64,000 nucleotides of DNA from Streptococcus mitis bv. 2 str. SK95 (GCF_000222705.1 NZ_AFUB01000005.1:21300-85299); one strand, 5' to 3'. Numbered from the stretch's first letter, positions 53,629-63,971 are shown. The notes: generated by a model not told the origin, from the sequence alone. Translations and numbers: made by a program.

Positions 53629-53719
53629 GTTTTGGAACCATTCGAAACAACACAGCGAGTTAAAATAAGGCTTTGTCCGTACACAACTTGAAAAAGTGAG
53701 CACCGATTCGGTGTTTTTT
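53629..53719 (+). ncRNA. type II-A tracrRNA (orphan)
   Basis: About 90 bases with all parts of the S. pyogenes-type tracrRNA in order: anti-repeat GGAACCATTCGAAACAACAC (53634-53653) and AGCGAGTTAAAATAAGGC, nexus AAGGCTTTGTCCG, hairpin ACTTGAAAAAGT, and terminator hairpin CACCGATTCGGTG followed by a T tract. A weak promoter (TATCAT, 17 bases after TTCATT) lies just upstream. There is no cas9 in the window. Confidence 0.88.
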
Positions 53720-53884
53720 ATTTTATTATACTAACTTAGTATACTCCTATTTTTATAAAAGAAAACAGAAGTATAGTGCTTTCACAAAAATTGGCAAATA
53801 ATTAGAGACAAGTGTGGAAACTGCTCGACCTATCGATTCTTTTCTTCGATGATAGGCAAAGTACAGGGATGAGATGAGTGCAAA
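53720..53884. other. intergenic region after the tracrRNA
   Basis: AT-rich, no gene. A perfect palindrome TATACTAA-C-TTAGTATA lies at 53727-53743, and a looser inverted repeat CCTATC...GATAGG near 53830-53857. Nothing else can be supported. Confidence 0.4.
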
Positions 53885-53922
53885 TAAAAAAAGAACTAGG
53901 ATAGTCAACCATCCTAGTTCTT
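53885..53922 (-). terminator. galU terminator
   Basis: AAGAACTAGGAT pairs with ATCCTAGTTCTT, followed on the minus strand by a run of T. Confidence 0.9.
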
Positions 53923-53935
53923 CTTTTGTTATAGA

Positions 53936-54844
53936 TTATTTTTTTAATTTCTCTCCAGCTAACTCTTTTCCGAGTTGGATGAGGTAGTCTTTCAAGTCGT
54001 CTTTGACTTGAGGGTGTCTCAGAGCGTAGTCGATGGAGGTTTTCATAAAGCCAAACTTATCTCCGACATCGTAGCGGGAACCCTTGAACTCACGAGCAAA
54101 TACACGTTGTGTTTTATTGAGGGTGTCGATTGCATCTGTCAGCTGAATTTCATTTCCTGCACCTGGAGCTTGGTTTTCGAGGATTTGGAAAATTTCAGGC
54201 GTGAGGAGGTAGCGTCCAATAATAGCAAGGTCGCTAGGAGCGTCCTCTGGCGCAGGTTTTTCAACAAAGGTTTCAACGCTGTAAAGGCCGTTTTTCCCTT
54301 CGCCTTGCGGAGCAATAACCCCATAGGCAGATACTTCATCGTGAGGGACAGGCATGACAGCGATAGTAGACGCGTGGGTACGTTCATAGTCATCCATGAG
54401 TTGTTTGGTGAGCGGAACAGCCTTTTCATTAGTGATATCCATCAAGTCATCCCCAAGCATCACGACAAAAGGTTCATTTCCGACGAAAGCCTTGGCTTGC
54501 AAAACAGCATCTCCGAGACCGCGTGGATGAGTTTGGCGGATAAAATGCAGGCGCATGCCAGTTGTTTCATCAACTAGCTTTAAAAGATCCGTTTTCCCTT
54601 TTTCTTTGAGGTTGTATTCCAATTCGAAGTTTGAGTCGAAGTGGTCCTCGATAGAACGTTTTGACTTACCAGTAACAACCAAGATATCTTCGATTCCAGA
54701 TTTGAGGGCTTCTTCAACGATAAATTGGATGGTTGGTTTATCTACGATTGGCAACATTTCCTTGGCTAAGGCCTTAGTTGCAGGGAGGAAACGAGTTCCC
54801 AATCCAGCTGCAGGGATGACTGCTTTTCTGACTTTTTGTTTCAT
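53936..54844 (-). CDS. galU: UTP--glucose-1-phosphate uridylyltransferase
   Basis: 302 residues. Nucleotidyltransferase signature [23 protein letters not shown] (about 9-31), [10 protein letters not shown], and VEKP near 190. It makes UDP-glucose for capsule, teichoic acid and galactose metabolism. Lies 21 bases after gpsA in the same operon. Confidence 0.96.
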   Translation of the reverse strand: MKQKVRKAVIPAAGLGTRFLPATKALAKEMLPIVDKPTIQFIVEEALKSGIEDILVVTGKSKRSIEDHFDSNFELEYNLKEKGKTDLLKLVDETTGMRLHFIRQTHPRGLGDAVLQAKAFVGNEPFVVMLGDDLMDITNEKAVPLTKQLMDDYERTHASTIAVMPVPHDEVSAYGVIAPQGEGKNGLYSVETFVEKPAPEDAPSDLAIIGRYLLTPEIFQILENQAPGAGNEIQLTDAIDTLNKTQRVFAREFKGSRYDVGDKFGFMKTSIDYALRHPQVKDDLKDYLIQLGKELAGEKLKK

Positions 54845-54865
54845 AATGTTCCTTTCTATAAGGGT

Positions 54866-55882
54866 CTAAGACCATTCGTTTTCTGCTTTAAATTCGTTGT
54901 TCATGATGTCATTGATTGCTTCTTTGATATTGACACCTTCATAGATAACTCGATAAATGGCTTGTGTGATTGGCATGTAGACACCCAATTCCTGAGCCAG
55001 TTCGTAAGCTGCTCGAGTCGTTGAAATTCCTTCAATGACCATGCCCATGTTGGCTTCGATGTCTGCGAGGGATTCTCCACGACCAAGAGCGTCACCTGCC
55101 CTCCAGTTACGAGAGTGGACAGATGTCCCCGTTACGATCAAATCACCAACTCCAGAAAGACCGCTATAAGTCAGAGGATTAGCTCCAAGAGCGACACCTA
55201 GACGGGTGATTTCTGCCAAGCCACGGGCGATGATGGCTGCCTTGGCATTGTCGCCAAATCCTAGGCCATGTAATGCTCCTGCACCAACTGCAATGATGTT
55301 TTTAAGAGCACCAGCGGTTTCAACCCCGATAACATCTGTATTGGTATAGAGGCGGAAGTAGTGATTACTAAAGAGATTTTGAACGTACTGGGCAGTTTCA
55401 AGATCTTTAGAGGCTGCAGTGATCAAGGTAATATCCCGTACAATCGTTTCCTCAGCGTGGCTAGGTCCTGAAACAACGACGATGTCACTACGGAGGTCAG
55501 CTGGAATTTCCTCTTCAAGAATAGTTGAGAGGCGTTTGTGGCTATCTGGTTCCAATCCTTTGGAGGCATGCATGATGACAACCTTGTGATTGAGTACCTT
55601 TGCTACTTGTTGGGCAACCAGTCTCGTTACTTTTGTTGGGACTACAAATAAAACAGCATCCACATCCTTTAGTGTTTCTTCCAAGTCATGGTATGCCTTG
55701 ATGTTTTCGTCGAGTAGGATGTCTTTAAAGTAGCGTTTGTTTGTATGTTGGCTATTGATTTCATCGATTTGGTCAGGAATATTTCCCCAAATCCGAACCT
55801 CGTGTCCATTGTCGTTTAGGACCTGCGAAAGGGCAGTTCCCCAAGAACCAGGACCCAAGACAGCGATGGTTTGTTTCTTCAT
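54866..55882 (-). CDS. gpsA: glycerol-3-phosphate dehydrogenase [NAD(P)+]
   Basis: 338 residues. N-terminal Rossmann motif [13 protein letters not shown] (about 8-20), catalytic Lys in VGALKN-like [18 protein letters not shown], and [19 protein letters not shown]. It makes sn-glycerol-3-phosphate for lipids. RBS GGAGGAG. Confidence 0.96.
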   Translation of the reverse strand: MKKQTIAVLGPGSWGTALSQVLNDNGHEVRIWGNIPDQIDEINSQHTNKRYFKDILLDENIKAYHDLEETLKDVDAVLFVVPTKVTRLVAQQVAKVLNHKVVIMHASKGLEPDSHKRLSTILEEEIPADLRSDIVVVSGPSHAEETIVRDITLITAASKDLETAQYVQNLFSNHYFRLYTNTDVIGVETAGALKNIIAVGAGALHGLGFGDNAKAAIIARGLAEITRLGVALGANPLTYSGLSGVGDLIVTGTSVHSRNWRAGDALGRGESLADIEANMGMVIEGISTTRAAYELAQELGVYMPITQAIYRVIYEGVNIKEAINDIMNNEFKAENEWS

Positions 55883-55912
55883 CTTCTCCTCCTTTTAAGA
55901 GTTCTTCTTTTC

Positions 55913-55921
55913 ATTTTACCA
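55913..55921 (-). promoter_or_regulatory. gpsA-galU promoter, extended -10
   Basis: Minus strand: TGG followed by TAAAAT (55913-55918). Confidence 0.5.
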
Positions 55922-55985
55922 TAAAAAGCCTTTTCATGCATTACTTGCGAGTGAAAGCGCACTAATTTATAATAAGAAAACGCCT

Positions 55986-56014
55986 TTGACAAGATTCCTC
56001 TTTTTTGCTAGAAT
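55986..56014 (+). promoter_or_regulatory. patA promoter
   Basis: TTGACA (55986-55991), 17-base spacer, TAGAAT (56009-56014). Confidence 0.85.
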
Positions 56015-56035
56015 AGCATCAACATGAAAGAATGA

Positions 56036-56069
56036 GAGGAGCTGACGAATTTCGTCACTCCCTTTTGTC
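56036..56069 (+). terminator. transcription attenuator in the patA leader
   Basis: GGAG-C-TGACGA pairs with TCGTCA-CTCC, then CTTTT, between the promoter and the patA ribosome site. In pneumococcus, loss of a leader terminator at this place raises patAB expression and fluoroquinolone efflux; the stem here looks intact with one bulged base. Confidence 0.75.
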
Positions 56070-56088
56070 TATCTGATTAGGAGGAAGT

Positions 56089-57795
56089 ATGCTGATTGAA
56101 AAAATTAAAGCCTATAAATGGCAAGCCTTGGCATCCTTTGTGATGACAGGCTTGATGGTTGCGAGCTCGCTCTTGCAACCTCGCTATTTGCAGGAGGTTT
56201 TAGATGCTCTACTGGCTGGCCGACATGAGGCTATTTATAGTATTGGGGCATGGTTGATAGGAGTAGCCCTCGTGGGTCTGGTTGCAGGTGGTGTCAATGT
56301 TATTCTTGCAGCCTATATCGCTCAGGGAGTATCTTCGGATCTTCGGGAAGATGCTTTTCGTAAGATCCAAACCTTTTCTTATGCCAACATTGAGCGGTTT
56401 AATGCTGGGAATCTGGTTGTCCGCATGACCAATGATATCAACCAAATTCAGAACATGGTGATGATGGTTTTCCAAATCCTTTTCCGTCTTCCTTTGCTTT
56501 TTATCGGTTCCTTTATCTTAGCGGTTCACACCCTGCCTTCGCTTTGGTGGGTAATTGTCCTTATGGTAGTGCTGATTTTTGCGCTTACAGGTATCATGAT
56601 GGGAATGATGGGGCCGCGCTTCGCCAAGTTTCAAACTCTTCTTGAACGAATTAATGCCATCGCCAAGGAAAATCTACGTGGTGTGCGTGTGGTCAAATCC
56701 TTTGTGCAGGAAAAAGAGCAATTTGACAAGTTTACTGAGGTCTCAGATGAGCTTCTGGGACAAAATATTTATATTGGCTATGCCTTTTCAGTAGTGGAAC
56801 CTTTTATGATGCTCATTGGGTACGGAGCGGTTTTCCTCTCCATCTGGTTGGTTGCGGGAATGGCTCAGTCGGATCCGTCAGTCGTTGGTTCTATTGCTTC
56901 CTTTGTTAACTATCTCAGTCAGATTATCTTTACAATCGTCATGGTTGGATTTTTAGGGAATTCTGTCAGTCGGGCTATGATTTCGATGATGCGTATCCGT
57001 GAGGTTCTAGATACCGAGCCAGCGATGACCTTTAAAGATCTCCCAGATGAAGAGTTAGAAGGAAGTCTCTCTTTTGAAAATGTGACCTTTACCTATCCCA
57101 ATGACGATGAACCTATGCTGAAGAATGTGACCTTTGATATTGCGCCTGGTCAGATGGTCGGTGTGGTTGGGGCGACTGGAGCAGGGAAGTCCACTCTAGC
57201 TCAGTTAATTCCACGACTTTTTGATCCACAGGAGGGATCTATCAAGATTGGTGGCAAGGATATTCGAGACGTCAGCGAGGGAACCTTACGAAAAACAGTT
57301 TCCATCGTCTTGCAACGTGCTATTCTCTTTAGCGGGACCATTGCAGATAATCTTCGCCAAGGGAAAGGCAATGCCAGCGTGTCAGAAATGGAACGTGCAG
57401 CACGGATTGCCCAAGCCAGTGAATTTATCGGGCGCATGGAAAACAAATTTGAGAGTCAGGTCGAAGAACGTGGCACCAATTTTTCTGGTGGACAAAAGCA
57501 ACGGATGTCCATTGCCCGTGGGATTGTCAGCAATCCCCGTATCCTGATTTTTGACGATTCGACTTCGGCATTGGATGCTAAGTCAGAAAGACTCGTGCAG
57601 GAAGCTTTGAACAATGATCTGAAAGGGACAACAACGATTATCATCGCTCAAAAGATTAGTTCAGTCGTCCATGCGGACAAGATTTTGGTCTTGGATCAAG
57701 GGCGTTTGATTGGAGAAGGACGGCATGCAGACTTGGTAGCTAGCAATGCCGTCTACCGCGAAATCTACGAAACACAAAAGGGAAAGGAGGAATAA
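56089..57795 (+). CDS. patA: heterodimeric ABC multidrug exporter subunit PatA
   Basis: 568 residues: six-helix exporter domain (about 1-310) and ATPase domain (about 325-568). Walker A is GATGAGKS and the signature FSGGQKQ is canonical. The residue after Walker B is Asp instead of Glu (IFDDSTSALD) and the H-loop has Gln instead of His (IIIAQKIS). This marks the subunit with the inactive catalytic site, as expected in a heterodimer. AGGAGGAAG precedes the ATG. Pneumococcal PatAB exports fluoroquinolones and dyes. Confidence 0.9.
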   Translation: MLIEKIKAYKWQALASFVMTGLMVASSLLQPRYLQEVLDALLAGRHEAIYSIGAWLIGVALVGLVAGGVNVILAAYIAQGVSSDLREDAFRKIQTFSYANIERFNAGNLVVRMTNDINQIQNMVMMVFQILFRLPLLFIGSFILAVHTLPSLWWVIVLMVVLIFALTGIMMGMMGPRFAKFQTLLERINAIAKENLRGVRVVKSFVQEKEQFDKFTEVSDELLGQNIYIGYAFSVVEPFMMLIGYGAVFLSIWLVAGMAQSDPSVVGSIASFVNYLSQIIFTIVMVGFLGNSVSRAMISMMRIREVLDTEPAMTFKDLPDEELEGSLSFENVTFTYPNDDEPMLKNVTFDIAPGQMVGVVGATGAGKSTLAQLIPRLFDPQEGSIKIGGKDIRDVSEGTLRKTVSIVLQRAILFSGTIADNLRQGKGNASVSEMERAARIAQASEFIGRMENKFESQVEERGTNFSGGQKQRMSIARGIVSNPRILIFDDSTSALDAKSERLVQEALNNDLKGTTTIIIAQKISSVVHADKILVLDQGRLIGEGRHADLVASNAVYREIYETQKGKEE

Positions 57796-57796
57796 A

Positions 57797-59563
57797 ATGA
57801 AAACCGTTCGATTTTTCTGGAATTATTTTAAAGTCTACAAGCTCTCCTTTGTCATTGTGATTCTGATGGTTGCGATTGCGACAATTGCCCAAGCCCTCTT
57901 CCCTGTTTTTTCAGGTCAAGCAGTAACAGAGCTCGCTAACCTAGTTCTAGCTTATCAAAACGGGACTTCCGAACTAGCCTGGCAGAGTTTATCAGCTCTG
58001 ATGCTGAATCTAGCTCTGGTTGTCCTCGCCCTAGTAGTATCCAGTTTGATTTACATGGCCTTGATGACCCGTGTGATTGCTGAGTCAACTAATGAGATGC
58101 GTAAGGGCCTCTTTGGCAAACTTTCACGTTTGACGGTTTCTTTCTTTGACCGCCACCAGGATGGTGACATCCTCTCTCGCTTCACTAGTGACTTAGACAA
58201 TATCCTTCAAGCCTTCAATGAAAGTCTAGTTCAGGTTATGAGCAATATTGCTCTTTACATCGGTTTGATTTTTGTCATGTTTTCAAAAAATATGACGCTA
58301 GCCCTGATAACAGTAGCCAGCACCCCAGTGGCCTTTCTCATGTTGGTCTTCATTGTGAAAATGGCCCGCAAGTACACCAATCTCCAGCAAAAAGAGGTTG
58401 GGAAACTCAACGCCTATATGGATGAAAGTATTTCAGGGCAGAAAGCTGTTATTGTACAAGGAATTCAAAACGACATCGTAGCAGGCTTTGTGGAGCGAAA
58501 TGAGCGCGTGCGCAAGGCAACCATTAAAGGAAGAATGTTCTCAGGCATCCTCTTTCCAGTTATGAATGGGATGAGCTTGGTCAATACAGCTATCGTCATT
58601 TTTGCAGGTTCTGCGGTCTTACTGAACGATCCAAGTATCGAAACAACGACAGCCCTAGGTTTGATCGTCATGTTTACCCAATTTTCTCAGCAGTACTACC
58701 AGCCGATTATCCAGGTGGCTGCTAGCTGGGGGAGCCTCCAGTTGGCCTTTACGGGAGCCGATCGTATCCAAGAAATGTTCGATGCAGAAGAAGAGATTCG
58801 TCCGCAAAATGCACCAGCCTTTACGGAATTGCGAGAAGGTGTTGAAATCAGTCATATTGATTTCTCTTATGTGCCAGACAAGCCGATTTTAAAAGATGTC
58901 AGCATTTCAGCTCCTAAGGGGCAGATGGTAGCAGTTGTCGGCCCGACTGGTTCAGGGAAAACGACCATCATGAACCTCATCAATCGTTTCTACGATGTGG
59001 ATGCAGGTAGCATTTGCTTTGATGGAAAAGACATCCGTGACTACGACTTGGACAGTCTGCGGAGCAAGGTCGGGATTGTCCTGCAGGATTCGGTCTTGTT
59101 TAGTGGAACGATTCGGGACAATATCCGCTTCGGTGTTCCAGATGCTAGCCAGGAAATGGTCGAAGCAGCTGCTAAGGCAACTCATATTCATGACTACATC
59201 GAAAGCTTGCCTGATAAGTATGATACCCTTATTGATGATGAGCAAAATATCTTTTCAACTGGTCAGAAACAATTGATTTCCATTGCTCGGACCTTGATGA
59301 CAGATCCCCAAGTTTTAATCTTAGATGAAGCGACTTCCAATGTCGATACCGTAACAGAAAGCAAGATTCAGCATGCCATGGAGGCGGTTGTGGTAGGACG
59401 AACCAGCTTTGTCATTGCCCATCGTCTCAAGACCATCCTCAATGCCGATCAGATTATTGTCCTCAAAGATGGAGAGGTCATTGAACGTGGAAATCATCAC
59501 GAGTTGCTCAAACTCGGTGGCTTCTACTCAGAACTGTATCACAATCAATTTGTCTTCGAATAA
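57797..59563 (+). CDS. patB: heterodimeric ABC multidrug exporter subunit PatB
   Basis: 588 residues from ATG 57797, one base after the patA stop, with AAAGGAGGA. Exporter domain about 1-330, ATPase domain after. Walker A is GPTGSGKT, Walker B has the normal Glu (LILDEATSNVD) and the H-loop His (FVIAHRLK). Its signature is FSTGQKQL in place of FSGGQ. It therefore supplies the active Walker site and PatA the active signature: one working ATP site per heterodimer. Confidence 0.92.
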   Translation: MKTVRFFWNYFKVYKLSFVIVILMVAIATIAQALFPVFSGQAVTELANLVLAYQNGTSELAWQSLSALMLNLALVVLALVVSSLIYMALMTRVIAESTNEMRKGLFGKLSRLTVSFFDRHQDGDILSRFTSDLDNILQAFNESLVQVMSNIALYIGLIFVMFSKNMTLALITVASTPVAFLMLVFIVKMARKYTNLQQKEVGKLNAYMDESISGQKAVIVQGIQNDIVAGFVERNERVRKATIKGRMFSGILFPVMNGMSLVNTAIVIFAGSAVLLNDPSIETTTALGLIVMFTQFSQQYYQPIIQVAASWGSLQLAFTGADRIQEMFDAEEEIRPQNAPAFTELREGVEISHIDFSYVPDKPILKDVSISAPKGQMVAVVGPTGSGKTTIMNLINRFYDVDAGSICFDGKDIRDYDLDSLRSKVGIVLQDSVLFSGTIRDNIRFGVPDASQEMVEAAAKATHIHDYIESLPDKYDTLIDDEQNIFSTGQKQLISIARTLMTDPQVLILDEATSNVDTVTESKIQHAMEAVVVGRTSFVIAHRLKTILNADQIIVLKDGEVIERGNHHELLKLGGFYSELYHNQFVFE

Positions 59564-59591
59564 AAAAGTTGTCCTCGTGGGCAGCTTTTTC
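59562..59591 (+). terminator. patB terminator
   Basis: AAAAAGTTGTCC pairs (with G-T pairs) with GGGCAGCTTTTT around TCGT. Confidence 0.7.
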
Positions 59592-59698
59592 TTGTCCATA
59601 AAAAATACTTATCACGGTCTTTAAAAAAACATATTAGACAGGAAAGGGTTGGAGTGATAAGATAAGACTGTCGCAAGAAAATCGAAAGGAGACACATC

Positions 59699-60388
59699 AT
59701 GGCTAGAACGGTTGTAGGAGTTGCTGCAAATCTATGTCCTGTAGATGCAGAAGGGAAAAACATCCACTCATCTGTATCCTGTAAATTTGCAGAGAGCATT
59801 CGTCAAGTCGGAGGTCTCCCTTTAGTGATTCCTGTAGGAGATGAGTCCATTGTGCGCGATTATGTAGAAATGATTGACAAACTCATCTTGACAGGTGGGC
59901 AAAATGTCCATCCTCAGTTTTATGGAGAGAAAAAGACCATTGAGAGCGATGATTACAACCTTGCTCGTGATGAATTTGAATTGGCACTCTTGAGAGAAGC
60001 ACTCCATCAGAATAAACCAATTATGGCAATCTGTCGCGGGGTTCAGCTGGTCAATGTTGCTTTTGGTGGCACTCTCCACCAAGAAATTGAAGGTCACTGG
60101 CAAGGCTTGCCTTTTGGAACCTCTCATTCTATTGAGACAGTAGAAGGAAGCGTGGTGGCTAAGTTGTTTGGCAAAGAAAGTCAAGTCAATTCAGTCCATC
60201 GTCAAAGCATCAAAGACCTGGCGCCTAATTTCCGTGTGACTGCTATTGATCCAAGAGACCAGACCATCGAAGCGATTGAGTCTGTCGACGAGCATCGTAT
60301 CATCGGCTTGCAGTGGCATCCAGAATTTCTGGTCAATGAAGAAGACGGCAATTTAGAACTATTTGAGTATTTATTAAATGAATTGTAA
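59699..60388 (+). CDS. class I glutamine amidotransferase-like peptidase
   Basis: 229 residues of the gamma-glutamyl-gamma-aminobutyrate hydrolase (PuuD-like) group: nucleophile Cys112 in AICRGVQLVNV, catalytic His in GLQWHPEF near 210. The family cleaves gamma-glutamyl bonds; the substrate here is unknown. GGAGACAC precedes the ATG. Its own transcription unit. Confidence 0.88.
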   Translation: MARTVVGVAANLCPVDAEGKNIHSSVSCKFAESIRQVGGLPLVIPVGDESIVRDYVEMIDKLILTGGQNVHPQFYGEKKTIESDDYNLARDEFELALLREALHQNKPIMAICRGVQLVNVAFGGTLHQEIEGHWQGLPFGTSHSIETVEGSVVAKLFGKESQVNSVHRQSIKDLAPNFRVTAIDPRDQTIEAIESVDEHRIIGLQWHPEFLVNEEDGNLELFEYLLNEL

Positions 60389-60450
60389 CGGTTAGAATAT
60401 CTAGCCGTTTTTATTCGTTCTTTCAGATTTTTTATATTTCAGCAAATTTA

Positions 60451-60463
60451 CGCAAACGTTTGA
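60451..60463. promoter_or_regulatory. cre/LacI-type operator upstream of pgi
   Basis: CAAACGTTTG (60453-60462) within CGCAAACGTTTGAA, 37 bases before the pgi -35. It is almost identical to the malQ operator, so CcpA or MalR could bind. Confidence 0.55.
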
Positions 60464-60499
60464 ATTCTGATAAAAATTGGGCAAATTCAATAAAAAAGC

Positions 60500-60528
60500 T
60501 TGAAAAAATCGAAGGTAAGCGTTATGAT
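60500..60528 (+). promoter_or_regulatory. pgi promoter
   Basis: TTGAAA (60500-60505), 17-base spacer, TATGAT (60523-60528). Confidence 0.8.
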
Positions 60529-60556
60529 AGAAAAGAAGAAATTTTGGAGGATTATC

Positions 60557-61906
60557 ATGTCACATATTAAATTTGATTATTCAAAAGTTTTAGACAAATT
60601 TGTTGCCCCACATGAAGTGGAATACATGCAAGCACAAGTAACAGCTGCAGACGAATTGATTCGTAAAGGAACTGGTGCGGGTAGCGACTTTTTGGGTTGG
60701 TTGGACCTTCCTGAAAACTACGACCGCGAAGAATTCGACCGCATCTTGAAAGCTGCTGAGCAAATCAAGTCAGATAGCGATGTCTTGGTTGTAATCGGTA
60801 TCGGTGGATCTTACCTTGGTGCCAAAGCAGCTATTGACTTCTTGAACCACCACTTTGCTAACTTGCAAACAAAAGAAGAGCGCAAAGCGCCACAAATCCT
60901 TTACGCTGGGAATTCAATCTCATCTACTTACCTTGCTGACTTGGTAGAGTACGTAGCTGACAAAGACTTCTCAGTAAACGTGATTTCTAAATCAGGTACA
61001 ACAACAGAACCAGCTATCGCTTTCCGTGTCTTTAAAGAACTCTTGGTTAAAAAATACGGTCAAGAAGAAGCTAACAAACGTATCTACGCAACAACTGACC
61101 GCCAAAAAGGTGCTGTTAAGGTTGAAGCAGATGCCAACGGTTGGGAAACATTTGTAGTTCCAGATGACATCGGTGGACGTTTCTCAGTCTTGACAGCAGT
61201 TGGTTTGCTTCCAATCGCTGCATCAGGTGCAGACATCAAAGCTCTTATGGAAGGTGCGAATGCAGCTCGTAAAGACTACACTTCAGACAAACTTTCAGAA
61301 AATGAAGCTTACCAATACGCAGCAGTTCGTAACATCCTTTACCGTAAAGGCTACGCTACTGAAATCTTGGTAAACTACGAACCATCACTTCAATACTTCT
61401 CAGAATGGTGGAAACAATTGGCTGGTGAATCAGAAGGGAAAGATCAAAAAGGTATCTACCCAACTTCAGCAAACTTCTCAACTGACTTGCACTCACTTGG
61501 TCAATTTATCCAAGAAGGAACTCGTATCATGTTTGAAACAGTTGTCCGTGTTGACAAACCGCGTAAGAACGTGATCATCCCTACTTTGGAAGAAGACCTT
61601 GACGGACTTGGTTACCTTCAAGGAAAAGACGTTGACTTTGTAAACAAAAAAGCGACTGACGGTGTTCTTCTTGCTCACACAGATGGTGACGTACCAAACA
61701 TGTATGTGACTCTTCCTGAGCAAGATGCCTTCACTCTTGGCTACACTATCTACTTCTTCGAATTGGCAATTGCCCTTTCAGGTTACTTGAATGCCATCAA
61801 CCCATTTGACCAACCAGGTGTTGAAGCCTACAAACGTAACATGTTTGCCCTTCTTGGAAAACCAGGATTTGAAGAATTGAGCAAAGAGCTTAACGCACGT
61901 CTATAA
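60557..61906 (+). CDS. pgi: glucose-6-phosphate isomerase
   Basis: 449 residues from ATG 60557 (GGAGG before it); the frame extends 19 codons upstream but that part covers the promoter. Motifs [11 protein letters not shown] (about 87), [16 protein letters not shown] (about 138) and QFIQEGTR. Interconverts glucose-6-phosphate and fructose-6-phosphate. Highly optimised codons. Confidence 0.97.
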   Translation: MSHIKFDYSKVLDKFVAPHEVEYMQAQVTAADELIRKGTGAGSDFLGWLDLPENYDREEFDRILKAAEQIKSDSDVLVVIGIGGSYLGAKAAIDFLNHHFANLQTKEERKAPQILYAGNSISSTYLADLVEYVADKDFSVNVISKSGTTTEPAIAFRVFKELLVKKYGQEEANKRIYATTDRQKGAVKVEADANGWETFVVPDDIGGRFSVLTAVGLLPIAASGADIKALMEGANAARKDYTSDKLSENEAYQYAAVRNILYRKGYATEILVNYEPSLQYFSEWWKQLAGESEGKDQKGIYPTSANFSTDLHSLGQFIQEGTRIMFETVVRVDKPRKNVIIPTLEEDLDGLGYLQGKDVDFVNKKATDGVLLAHTDGDVPNMYVTLPEQDAFTLGYTIYFFELAIALSGYLNAINPFDQPGVEAYKRNMFALLGKPGFEELSKELNARL

Positions 61907-61911
61907 CAGAA

Positions 61912-61939
61912 GAAAAGAGTGGCTTGTCCACTCTTTTTT
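61912..61939 (+). terminator. pgi terminator
   Basis: AAAAGAGTGG pairs with CCACTCTTTT around CTTGT, then more T. Confidence 0.9.
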
Positions 61940-61959
61940 ACTCTCTTTATTCGTAGACA

Positions 61960-61988
61960 TTGGACTCAGGCGAGACTTGTGATATAAT
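61960..61988 (+). promoter_or_regulatory. gltX promoter
   Basis: TTGGAC (61960-61965), 17-base spacer, TATAAT (61983-61988). Confidence 0.8.
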
Positions 61989-62034
61989 ATAGAAAGCAAA
62001 AAGGCAGACGCCTAGAGACTTTATAGGAGAAACT

Positions 62035-63495
62035 ATGTCAAAAGATATCCGCGTACGCTACGCACCAAGTCCAACAGGACTACTACACATCGGAAATGCC
62101 CGTACAGCATTGTTTAACTACCTCTACGCACGCCATCATGGTGGAACTTTTATCATTCGTATCGAAGATACTGACCGTAAACGCCATGTTGAGGATGGAG
62201 AGCGCTCACAGCTTGAAAATCTTCGCTGGTTGGGCATGGACTGGGATGAAAGCCCAGAAACTCATGAAAACTACCGCCAATCAGAGCGTTTGGAACTCTA
62301 TCAAAAATACATCGACCAATTGCTAGCCGAAGGAAAAGCCTACAAATCTTACGTTACAGAAGAAGAGTTGGCAGCCGAGCGCGAGCGTCAAGAAGCAGCT
62401 GGCGAAACACCTCGTTACATCAATGAATATCTTGGTATGAGCGAAGAAGCAAAAGCAACTTACATCGCAGAACGTGAAGCAGCTGGTATCATCCCAACTG
62501 TTCGTTTGGCTGTCAATGAGTCTGGTATCTACAAATGGCATGACATGGTCAAAGGTGATATCGAGTTTGAAGGTGGCAACATCGGTGGTGACTGGGTGAT
62601 CCAAAAGAAAGACGGTTACCCGACTTACAACTTTGCCGTTGTTATTGATGATCACGATATGCAAATTTCTCATGTTATCCGTGGAGATGACCACATTGCC
62701 AACACACCAAAACAGCTCATGGTTTATGAGGCTCTTGGTTGGGAAGCTCCAGAGTTCGGTCACATGACTTTGATTATCAACTCTGAAACGGGTAAAAAAT
62801 TGTCTAAACGCGACACCAACACCCTTCAGTTTATCGAAGACTACCGTAAAAAAGGCTATTTGCCAGAAGCAGTCTTTAACTTTATCGCTCTTCTTGGTTG
62901 GAACCCAGGTGGGGAAGACGAAATTTTCTCTCGTGAGGAATTGATTAAACTATTTGATGAAAATCGTCTCAGCAAGTCACCTGCTGCCTTTGATCAGAAG
63001 AAACTAGACTGGATGAGCAACGACTACATCAAGAGAGCAGAACTTGCTACTATCTTTGAAATGGCCAAACCTTACTTAGAAGAAGCAGGACGTTTGACTG
63101 ACAAGTCTGAAAAAATGGTAGAACTCTACAAGCCACAAATGAAGTCAGTGGATGAAATCGTTCCATTGACAGATCTTTTCTTCTCAGATTTCCCAGAGTT
63201 GACAGACGCTGAACGCGAGGTCATGGCAGGAGAAACCGTTTCGGTTGTTCTAGAAGCCTTCAAAGCGAAACTAGAAGTAATGACAGATGAGGAATTTGTG
63301 ACAGAGAACATCTTCCCACAAATCAAAGCAGTTCAAAAAGAAACAGGTATCAAGGGTAAAAACCTCTTTATGCCGATTCGTATTGCTGTATCAGGTGAAA
63401 TGCATGGACCAGAATTACCAGACACCATTTTCTTACTCGGACGTGAAAAGTCAATCCAGCATATCGAAAACATGTTAAAAGAAATTGCTAAGTAA
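62035..63495 (+). CDS. gltX: glutamate--tRNA ligase
   Basis: 486 residues, class I. HIGH motif in [18 protein letters not shown] (about 12-29), KMSKS motif as KKLSKRDT (about 253-260), and a C-terminal helical anticodon-binding domain. In firmicutes this non-discriminating enzyme also charges tRNA-Gln, followed by amidation. RBS AGGAGA. Confidence 0.97.
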   Translation: MSKDIRVRYAPSPTGLLHIGNARTALFNYLYARHHGGTFIIRIEDTDRKRHVEDGERSQLENLRWLGMDWDESPETHENYRQSERLELYQKYIDQLLAEGKAYKSYVTEEELAAERERQEAAGETPRYINEYLGMSEEAKATYIAEREAAGIIPTVRLAVNESGIYKWHDMVKGDIEFEGGNIGGDWVIQKKDGYPTYNFAVVIDDHDMQISHVIRGDDHIANTPKQLMVYEALGWEAPEFGHMTLIINSETGKKLSKRDTNTLQFIEDYRKKGYLPEAVFNFIALLGWNPGGEDEIFSREELIKLFDENRLSKSPAAFDQKKLDWMSNDYIKRAELATIFEMAKPYLEEAGRLTDKSEKMVELYKPQMKSVDEIVPLTDLFFSDFPELTDAEREVMAGETVSVVLEAFKAKLEVMTDEEFVTENIFPQIKAVQKETGIKGKNLFMPIRIAVSGEMHGPELPDTIFLLGREKSIQHIENMLKEIAK

Positions 63496-63508
63496 GGAGT
63501 AACCAACA

Positions 63509-63943
63509 ATGGACATCTGGGAAAAGATGTATGAAGAAGCACGAACCTTATACAATCCCCATGAAGTTTCTGACTTTGTTTATGCAAACCATGTAGTTGC
63601 CGCGGTAGAAGCGGAAGATGGTCAGATATTCACAGGATTTTGTATGGAGGGCACTTGTGGCGTTTTTCATCTCTGTGCAGAACGAGCGGCTCTCTTCAAT
63701 ATGTATCAATTTTCAGGACAAACTAAAGTTAAGAAAATCCTTGCTTTTCGAGATAAACCTCCTTACGGCGAAGGATCAGGTATGCCCTGTGGCGCTTGCA
63801 GAGAATTTCTCTTAGAATTGAATGCTGAAAATAAAGAAGCAGAGTTCATGATGGACTACAAAACAAGAAAAACAATCAAAGTTGCCAAGTTGATCCCATA
63901 CTGGTGGGGAGAGGAACGTGCGACTAATTGGCAAGATAAATAG
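63509..63943 (+). CDS. cytidine deaminase-family protein
   Basis: 144 residues with the zinc-deaminase signature HLCAERAA (Cys56, catalytic Glu58) and MPCGACRE (Cys94, Cys97). Ligands are all present. Longer at the C-terminus than housekeeping Cdd (PYWWGEERATNWQDK), like blasticidin-S-deaminase-type proteins, so the substrate may not be cytidine. It lies 13 bases after gltX, probably as a second gene of that operon. Confidence 0.87.
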   Translation: MDIWEKMYEEARTLYNPHEVSDFVYANHVVAAVEAEDGQIFTGFCMEGTCGVFHLCAERAALFNMYQFSGQTKVKKILAFRDKPPYGEGSGMPCGACREFLLELNAENKEAEFMMDYKTRKTIKVAKLIPYWWGEERATNWQDK

Positions 63944-63945
63944 AA

Positions 63946-63971
63946 GGAGTCAGTTTAACTGGCTCTTTTCC
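63946..63971 (+). terminator. terminator of the gltX operon
   Basis: GAGTCAG pairs with CTGGCTC around TTTAA, then TTTT. Confidence 0.75.
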
